Virus record (IMG/VR): IMGVR_UViG_3300025151_000372
Location: 1 to 21,128 of that record
From: a virus
DNA length: 21,128 nucleotides
Direction: 5' to 3' (one strand)
Made by a program: the position numbers and the translations under genes. How positions within the stretch are numbered: position 1 is the first letter of the stretch; each line of letters opens with the position of its first letter. Positions 7,086-15,100 of this stretch are shown one piece after another. The notes below the pieces were generated by a model, which saw only the letters and a program-made list of their open reading frames with translations, was not told the DNA's origin and ran no database searches.

Positions 7086-9092
7086 ATGTCACAGGACGGA
7101 GGAGCACTATTTGAATCAGGTTTATTAGGATCCAGTTTTTTCTGGTGGGTCGGTCAGATTGCTGACGATTCTGTCTGGAGAGAAAATGAAATACCTGCAC
7201 CTCATGCCCAGGAAGGGGAGAACATAGGTTGGGGTAGGAGGTATAAGGTTCGTATCATGGGTCTCCATGATCAGGGTGAAACTGTAATACCTTCTAAAGA
7301 CTTGCCCTGGGCTAATGTGATGATGCCCGTAACATCGGGAGGAAATCTCACTAGGGCAGGACAATCTTCTGCCTTACGTCAAGGCAACATGGTGTTTGGT
7401 TTCTTTATGGACGGTTCGGCAATGTCCGTTCCTGTTATCATGGGTGTCATTGGAAACAATGCACAGAATCCAATGGCCGCCAAGATTGGTGATAATCGAG
7501 TCACCAATAAACAACCAGGATCCCTGGCAGTTACTGGATATGCTGATGGTCAAGTTCCTAAAGATCCTAAAACTGGAGAGAAACCACTTCCTCCTGATGG
7601 AGATTTAAAATCAGAGCATCCAAATGCAGACCCTGCTCTTGCACCTCAGCGTCCGAACGCAAAAGTTAATAAGTACGGACTTAGACCAGATCTTCCACTG
7701 AACGATGAGCAGTTCAAAGATCAACAGGCAGCAAGAATAAGAGCAGATCAATTAGGACTTAAGGGGGTTGAGAGAGGCGAGTATTTGATGAAAGCCGTTG
7801 CGGACGGCATGAAAAGAAGAGAGGCACAAAATACTTCTAACACTGCTCCATTAAAATCAAGACCAACTAGAGAAAGTCCTGACGGACAGCATATCTCTGC
7901 TGGTGATGTGAAAGAAGATGTTTTGGCAGATGAAAAAACTGTAATGCCAATCCCAGATAAACCAGTTCAATCTGCGATTAAAGCAATACAAACAATCCTT
8001 GATAATATTACTCAGAAAATGGATAAGTATCTGAATGCTATCCAGAGTTATGTTGATGCAGTATCAAGCACCGTTGGAAACCTGGAGGATATGATTTGTA
8101 AGGGTGCGATGCAGGCAGCAAAATATATGAAAGTCATCTTTGATAAGATAATGGAATTTGTTTTGAAACAACTTAATGTTGTTATGTCTAAAGTTATTGC
8201 AGCACTTCCCTCTAACTTAAGAAATCTTTTTGGAGATTTAAAAGAAAAGTTAAATGAAATGATTCTGGGATTGTATAATCAAATGATCGGCGGAATTGGG
8301 GAACAACTTTGCCAAACATTGTTAGATACTTTGCAACCACAAAAAAGAGAAGAAGAGGCGAGACAAATTGCTTCTTCTCAATCTGGTGGATCTTCTGGTG
8401 GATCTGATACTGGTCTTGGTGGTGCTGTTGGTGGTGTTGGTGGAAATGGAAAATTTAAGAGCAGACCAAAAGTTCCCATGTGTTATGCGGAGAGTGTCGC
8501 ATCTACGGTGATATCAAAAAATAAAGGTAAGATAGAAGAAGCAAACAAAAATGTTATTAGAAGTTTGAATGGATTTATAGATGGTATTCAGGGAGAAATT
8601 AATGGCGTAACCAGCGCACTATCTGCAGGACAAGAAGCGATGTCAGCAGGATTAGGAGATTCTATTGGAAATTTTGCTGCCGATGCTGCTGTTGTCACTA
8701 ATGAGATGGATGGAATGTTAAACATGATGCCAGATATTGCGAGTGGTCTTGGTGCAGCACTGGACTTCACTAATATTATTATGAATGTTTTTGCTGGTGA
8801 ACTTCCTCCTAAAGAAGCAATTAACGACTACTACCAACTTGCGGTAGGTGGATCTGGTACAAGTGCATTTGAAATACCAAGTTTGGATGGTATTGCTGAG
8901 TCCGTTCTTCAGAGTGGTGAAGCAAGAGTAGAGAGGATAACAGATCCTCCACCGGTTCCAGATTATGCATCTCCACCAAAAGATGAGCCTGACGTTGATC
9001 TTGATCGCGAAGCGATTGTTACTGATATTGATACTACGGACTTTCAACAGATGACACAAGAAGAACGAGATCAAGCATTACAGATCTATTAA
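7086..9092 (+). CDS. gp5: gp5-like baseplate hub protein with OB domain, no lysozyme
   Basis: A 668-residue protein starting two bases after the CP12 stop. Residues about 18-125 match the N-terminal OB domain of T4 gp5: FFWWVGQIADDS, RRYKVRIMGLHDQGE, IPSKDLPWANVMMPVTSG, then GNMVFGFFMDGSAMSVPVIM; T4 gp5 has WFVGVVEDR, RVRVVGLH, IPTEKLPWMSVIQPITS and VYGHFLDK at the same places. Unlike T4 gp5 there is no T4-lysozyme domain after the OB fold and no repeated V-x-G-x-x-x-x-x beta-helix at the end. Instead there is a charged linker, a long helical region (about 295-425, QSAIKAIQTILDNITQKMDK onward), a Gly/Ser-rich hinge (about 430-457), a second helical region to about 590, and an acidic Pro-rich tail. 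Role: central hub trimer bound to the gp27-like protein. The OB-domain assignment is strong; the function of the rest is unknown. Confidence 0.85.
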   Translation: MSQDGGALFESGLLGSSFFWWVGQIADDSVWRENEIPAPHAQEGENIGWGRRYKVRIMGLHDQGETVIPSKDLPWANVMMPVTSGGNLTRAGQSSALRQGNMVFGFFMDGSAMSVPVIMGVIGNNAQNPMAAKIGDNRVTNKQPGSLAVTGYADGQVPKDPKTGEKPLPPDGDLKSEHPNADPALAPQRPNAKVNKYGLRPDLPLNDEQFKDQQAARIRADQLGLKGVERGEYLMKAVADGMKRREAQNTSNTAPLKSRPTRESPDGQHISAGDVKEDVLADEKTVMPIPDKPVQSAIKAIQTILDNITQKMDKYLNAIQSYVDAVSSTVGNLEDMICKGAMQAAKYMKVIFDKIMEFVLKQLNVVMSKVIAALPSNLRNLFGDLKEKLNEMILGLYNQMIGGIGEQLCQTLLDTLQPQKREEEARQIASSQSGGSSGGSDTGLGGAVGGVGGNGKFKSRPKVPMCYAESVASTVISKNKGKIEEANKNVIRSLNGFIDGIQGEINGVTSALSAGQEAMSAGLGDSIGNFAADAAVVTNEMDGMLNMMPDIASGLGAALDFTNIIMNVFAGELPPKEAINDYYQLAVGGSGTSAFEIPSLDGIAESVLQSGEARVERITDPPPVPDYASPPKDEPDVDLDREAIVTDIDTTDFQQMTQEERDQALQIY

Positions 9093-9099
9093 AAACTAC

Positions 9100-9107
9100 A
9101 ATAAATA
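9100..9107 (+). promoter_or_regulatory. Candidate T4-type late promoter before the giant gene
   Basis: AATAAATA matches the T4 late -10 box TATAAATA at seven of eight positions and lies in the 47-base gap between the gp5-like gene and the VrlC-like gene, 33 bases before its ATG. Late promoters of T4-like phages need only this box and are read by gp55-loaded polymerase. The position is right; the motif is short, so chance occurrence is possible. Confidence 0.5.
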
Positions 9108-9139
9108 TTCACACATGACATCGAAAGAAGCAGTATAAG

Positions 9140-12100
9140 ATGGCAGGGTCAAAGTCTGATCGTAAGAAGAATGCTAAGTTAGATATTTTTGCATCTAATA
9201 AAGATGCAAATGATTCCGTTCGTGTAGGATATATTGATCCAAAGCGTGGATATATTGATGGATTGTCGGTTTATCAGGCAAATAAACATGCTGAGAAGAA
9301 TCCAGGAACTCGATTTATATTCGTAACCCGAGATAAAATAAGATATATTAATATAAATCAGGTTAACAAATTAAAAAATTCGCACACTATACCAAAAAGT
9401 GTTGCCAAGGGTCTTGTTGATGAGAATGGAGAATTTGATCCATGTAATACGGTAAGAGGATTCAACACGAATCCAGATGGTGGAGAACCTGAAATTAAAC
9501 CAGATGACAATCTGCCATTTACTTCATCAGGAGAGTATGATGCAAAAGATAATTATAAAAGATATTTTGGGAGCAAGTCTGGTACTGGTGACGGCAAAGG
9601 TAAGCAGTGTAGAACTAGATTACTGATCCAAGGTGGTGGTGGAATCGGTGCTGTTGCAACTCCCATCATTGGTAAAGATGGATCAATACTTCATGCCAGA
9701 ATTATATCTGGTGGATTTGGATATAAATTTCCACCACAAGTTAGGATTGTAGATGACTGTAAGAGGGGTTCTGGAGCCAGAGCAATATCTCGTTTGGGTT
9801 TCCAAGGATACACCGAAGAGAATTATGATGATGCAGATGATTTTGAAGATTATGACTTCACTCTCAAGAGTGCAGGCGGAGATACTATACTTGATACTAG
9901 TGATATTGCTTGGGGGCAATTATATTCTCTCGGAAATCAAACTGTAATCGGAGAATGGAATCCTGCCAATGTTATTAGTCTTACCAATGACGACAGTTTT
10001 TCTACAAAATTACAAGAGTATCTAAGATTCTTAAAAGGTTACGATCCAAATAAACCCTGGTGGACGACCAGAGATGAGGTTGCCGTAAGAGTTGTTGGAG
10101 ATGGAACTGCTAAGAAAGCAAATAAATTAGGTGGCATCTTATATCCAGTAGAACACTGGGCTTGGGGTGGAACTAAAGAGAGAGATGATCTTTTTGTTGA
10201 TGTTGAGTTTGAAGTATATGGTCAAGGCACTTTTAGAAATAGAAATTTATTTTTCTTCTTTAAAGCAGAAGATGGATCCCATCAATTTAGAGTAAGAGGT
10301 GTCACTAATGAAGCGAGGAGTGGAAAGACAAGAAAACAGGTAATTAAAGTATTAGCAAACACCACTTATAAGGTAACTTCAAACGCTAGAAAGAGAATTG
10401 AAGGTAGCGAAAAAATGGTCCTGGAACAAGGGCTGTTGAATCAAATCGGTAGGAAAGAAAAGGAGATAGGAGGAGACAAAGCAATCGGCAAAACTTCTAA
10501 GGTTATTTTTGCTGATGTTGTTGGATCTCTAAATGACAATGATGATATTCAAGTCAGAGCTAACATCGGAAGATTTAAAGCAGGAGATAGAACGGCAGTT
10601 TCCGTAGATCCTAGTAAAAAGAAAGCTGAAAAGTTCAAAGATCAGAAGAATAGATTTAAGAGAGGAACATTTGAGCTTACATATAGAATCAATCGAAGAA
10701 ATAATATAACTTTTACTAAAGAGGTATTCCCAAGTTTCATGAATAATTATGCAGTTGCTCCGCAATTTGCATCCGATAAACTTGGAACAGATAAAGCAGA
10801 CAAACCTTATACGCTTCTCTATAGAGAATTCTTCCCACACAAAGGAGTTTACACGTTCAGAGGAGCTGCTGACAATCAGGGTGAAGTCTTCTTGGATAAC
10901 CAAAGTATCATGGATATCACTGATACTTTTAAAAATAATTCAAAAGAGAAAAAAGTAACAGTTGAAAAAGGACTTCATGATATTAGAATAGATTTATTAA
11001 ATTTTCCACAGAAAAAGATAGTTGAAAAAACTTTCACTTCAGATGGTCGTGCAGATAGGTTTAAGAAAGTAAATGTAAAGTTTAACGTTGTAGGTAGTGG
11101 AAGTGGTAGACATAGAAAAATTAAATGCATCTTTACTAATAAGGCAGATCCCACTGAAACCTTCACCATTGAAAATAATGGTGACAATAAAGAGGTTCGA
11201 GAGGTACAGAGACCAATAATTGCTAATTCAGAATATGATGTTAAGTTCATAGCAACTGCTGAAAAAAGAGAAGATGCATACAAAGAAACAACCATTCCAA
11301 TTATATTAGCAACACCAGGAACAAAAGGTAGAGGAAAGAAGGCTCGTATTGGTAAAGTTGAACGCAAAAAAATTAAATATCTAGATGAAAAAGGAGATGA
11401 TCCAAACGCACAGTTAAGTATTGACTCGACATCACCAGGACTAACTGCTAGATTTAGTGATGATGGCACCAACCTTATTACAAAAGGCAATGGCAATGTT
11501 ACCTTGAAATTTAAATGGGATGATAATCCTAAGAGTGCTGGTAAAGCAGTTGGTGAATTAACAGTTGCTGATAAAACTTTCAAACAAAAGGGTGAGAAGG
11601 GAGAGGAAAGGCAAACAGTTTATGTTGGAAGCATTAGCCCCTGCGACCCCATACCTGAACGTTCAAAGATCTTTCCGATTACCTATGATAACCTCAATCC
11701 CAATAATGATCCCATAAATGTTAGCCGTAATAGAAAGAAAATTTTCTTAAAAGACGGTGGTGATAGAGATACAAATGCCACTATTACTATTGAAAAAGTT
11801 GAGGGAGGTGTTGCCACATTTACTCCTGACGGAAGGGGTATTGATGTAAAAGGAGATTGTGATGTAACAATATCTTTTAACTGGGATGACAACCCTAATA
11901 CCAGTGGAGTTGCTCTTGATTACTTTAAAATTAACAATAAATTTTTCAGACGAAGAGGTGAATCAGATACTATAGTCCGAACGATTAATCTTAAAGGAAC
12001 TGGAAAACGCCCCAGAAGTTATGCTTCCATTATAGAACAGGGTTGTGTTGAGAACGGCACCAAGAATAAAGAAACAAGAGCAAGTTCTAGCAGAGTTTTT

Positions 12101-15100
12101 GGAGACTATCTTGGATCTGCGAATGATAATGATGACATGCAAGTCTTCGTCAAGAAGGGTGGAATTTTCACATCATCTAATAGAAGGAGAATTGACAGGC
12201 ATGGTGCGGAAGGTGGTGAAAGAGGTAGAGGTACTTTTGATTTGTCATTCAATTATGACATGAGAAAGGGAGGATTTACAAAAGATCTGTGGCAAGAACT
12301 TAAGGATCAAAATATTATTGATGCTAAGACGGGACAGGCACTTGAAAGAAGTGATCTTGAAGTAGCACAAGTATTCAATACAAAAGAATTTATTGATAAA
12401 GCAAATAGACCTCTTTACAGAATGAGACCAGGTGTTGGCCCTTATGGCGATTTCTTCAATAGAAACGGTATTACTCCATTCAATCCTCTGGAAGTGGATC
12501 CAGATATTAAGGATGTAAAACCAACAGTACCCGCACAACCAGAACCAAAGTATGAGAAACCAAAAGTAAAGTTTGTTAAGAGATCGGGAGAAACGTTTCT
12601 TAAAGTTATTGGAACTGGTAAAGCAAAGATTGGATTTAAATTAAAAACGGATGATAATTTTAAAACCTCTGGTGTATTTGCGAAAGAGGTAAAAATTCAA
12701 GCAGATGGTCCAGATGTTATCTTAAAAAGAACTGAGGAGAAAAAATTCAATGCTTCTGGAAAGAGTAGATTCCAGGGACGCGATGCTTACACTAGAAAAC
12801 TAGTAGAAGAAGAAACTATCAAAGGAGAAGGAACTTTTACAGCAGGTAAGGAATATAAAATTAAATCCATTGGAGGATCTCCAACTTCTGGATTCAAACC
12901 AGTAGATGAAACTGTTGTTTTTGATGATGACATTGGTAATGGTCTTGATGACAATGGAACACTCTCTATTAGATACGTTAGACCTATTAATCCACCAAAA
13001 CCAAAGGCACCTAAAGATCCTAAGAATGGTAAAAATCAATCATCCAAAAAATCTTTAGATAACGTTGAAGGATCAGTAAGTGATTATGCAGGAATTCATA
13101 AAATAATTTGGAAAGATATTTATTTTCCAGCATCGGGAACTTATACTGTTGACGTTCAGGTTGACGATAATGTACGTTTGGAAATTTTTAATAGAAGATT
13201 CAAAGCACAAGTATTAGATGTAAAAGGATTTAGAGGTCCAGGAAAATCTAGGGGAATGCAATCCTTCGCTATAGAAGTTCAGAAGGGAACTTATACGCTT
13301 CAAGCATTCTTGCAGCAGATTCCTGGAAAATCCATTGTTGATGGAAACCCTATGGGTCTTGCTGTTAACATCAGAACTGCATATGTTACAGTTAAGGAAG
13401 AGATCACACTTAATCAGTCTTGGAATGAAAATCCATTTGGTGTTGCATTAACAATTCATGCTCCACCACCACCAATTCCACAAGAACCACCTCTGAAACA
13501 GGATGGTCCATGTCCACCAAATCCAGTTTGGACTACCAGGCATAAGGCAAAGGATGCTCAGTGGCATCCATGCAATCATATCTATTCAAATGGTACAAAG
13601 TCTTGGAGTTCATTCATGAACCGCTATGCAATGTCCCCAGTGTTACCCATTGGAACAAAAGGTAGTGGATATAGTGGAGACTCTTGGACTAATTTGTGGG
13701 AGGCAGAGATTCCATTCACTGGATTTTATAATTTCAAGGGAACTGTTGACAATAAAGCATTTGTTACTATCTTACAAGATCCAGGGAATAGTGAAGTTAC
13801 TGAACCAAAAGTACAAGAAATTAAACAACTGGATCATTTTAATACTGAGAAAAAAGATCTTACAAGTAACAAAATTTACTTGGAAAAGGGTCAGGCTCTA
13901 ATTGGAATCACGGTTACAAATGGAGAGGTTTTCAAAACAAAATTAGTCACCAAGAAAGTTTTTAGCACTGCTGATTGGGTAGCCAAATCAGTTAGGAAGG
14001 ATAAACCCCAAAGAGTTCCTGTTGAGTTTGAAGTATACGGTCACGGCAGCAAAAAAAATATGGGATTGAAGTTTGTCTTCAAGGAGATGGGTGGAAATCA
14101 TACTTTTACGATTGATAATGTTGAAAAAAGTAGAGCAACTGAGAAAATAGAGAAGAGGGTAAAACGCAATACTGATTATAAAGTTACTGCGATTGCTACT
14201 GGATCTCATACTTTAAAAAATAAACCATCAGCTGCAAAAGAAAGAACCTACAAAATTGAAGTGGCAGATCGTGGAAGTTTAGGTAGGGGTGATAAAGCTG
14301 CAGTTAAATCTGTTTCAGATAAGGTAATTAAATTTACGGATTCGACCAGTCAAATGGATACTGATGCAGAATTCAGAATTAAATCGCCATCACCTGGATT
14401 AACTGCTAAGTTTAGGGGAAGCAATGATAACGACCTTGAATTGGTTGTTAAGGGTGATGGTGATCTTTCTCTTGAATTGTATTGGAATGATGATCCAAGG
14501 AGTAATGGAGAGTCAGTTGGTAACATTAAAGTCGCTGGTGAGACATGGAAACAAACAGCATTTAAGGATAAAGAAGACTCCATAACTAAAACCATTAAGG
14601 TCGGTGATTCAAATACTAGTTCAGGATCGGCAAGAAAGGATATCACCAAGACTTTCCCTATCAACTATAACGGATTGAATCCCAATAATAATCCCATCAA
14701 CGTTAGTGATAAAAGAAACAAAATTTTCTTAAAAGACGGTGGTGATAGAGATACAAACGCAGAGATTATTATTGAAAACGTTGACGGAGGCACTGCCAAG
14801 TTTACTCCAGATGGAAGATCTATTGAGGCAAGAGGAAATTGTTCTATAAGAATAGCTCTAGAATGGGATGACAACCCTAATACCAGTGGAGTTGCTTTAG
14901 AGAGTTTTGAGATTGGAGGTAAAGTATGGATACAAAAAAGGGAAAAGGGTGAAAAAGTTCAAACGATTACTCTTGATGCAACTCAAAAAGTCCCCGCAAC
15001 CCGCGAAGAGGTGAAACTTGTTCCAGAACAAGGTACATCAAAAGTCTTCGGTAGAGGTAAGAAGGGAACTGAAAGTCAGAAACCCGGTCAGATTATTTTT

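Noticed and set aside
8718-9074. Minus-strand ORF of 118 residues
   Set aside because: Low-complexity antisense shadow of the gp5-like gene.
7086-9092. T4-type lysozyme domain in the gp5-like protein
   Set aside because: The region after the OB fold lacks the E-x8-D-x5-T catalytic pattern and is helical, linker-like sequence.
10975-11583. Minus-strand ORF of 202 residues
   Set aside because: It is antisense to the giant gene, has no recognisable motif or ribosome site, and mirrors the repetitive sense codons.
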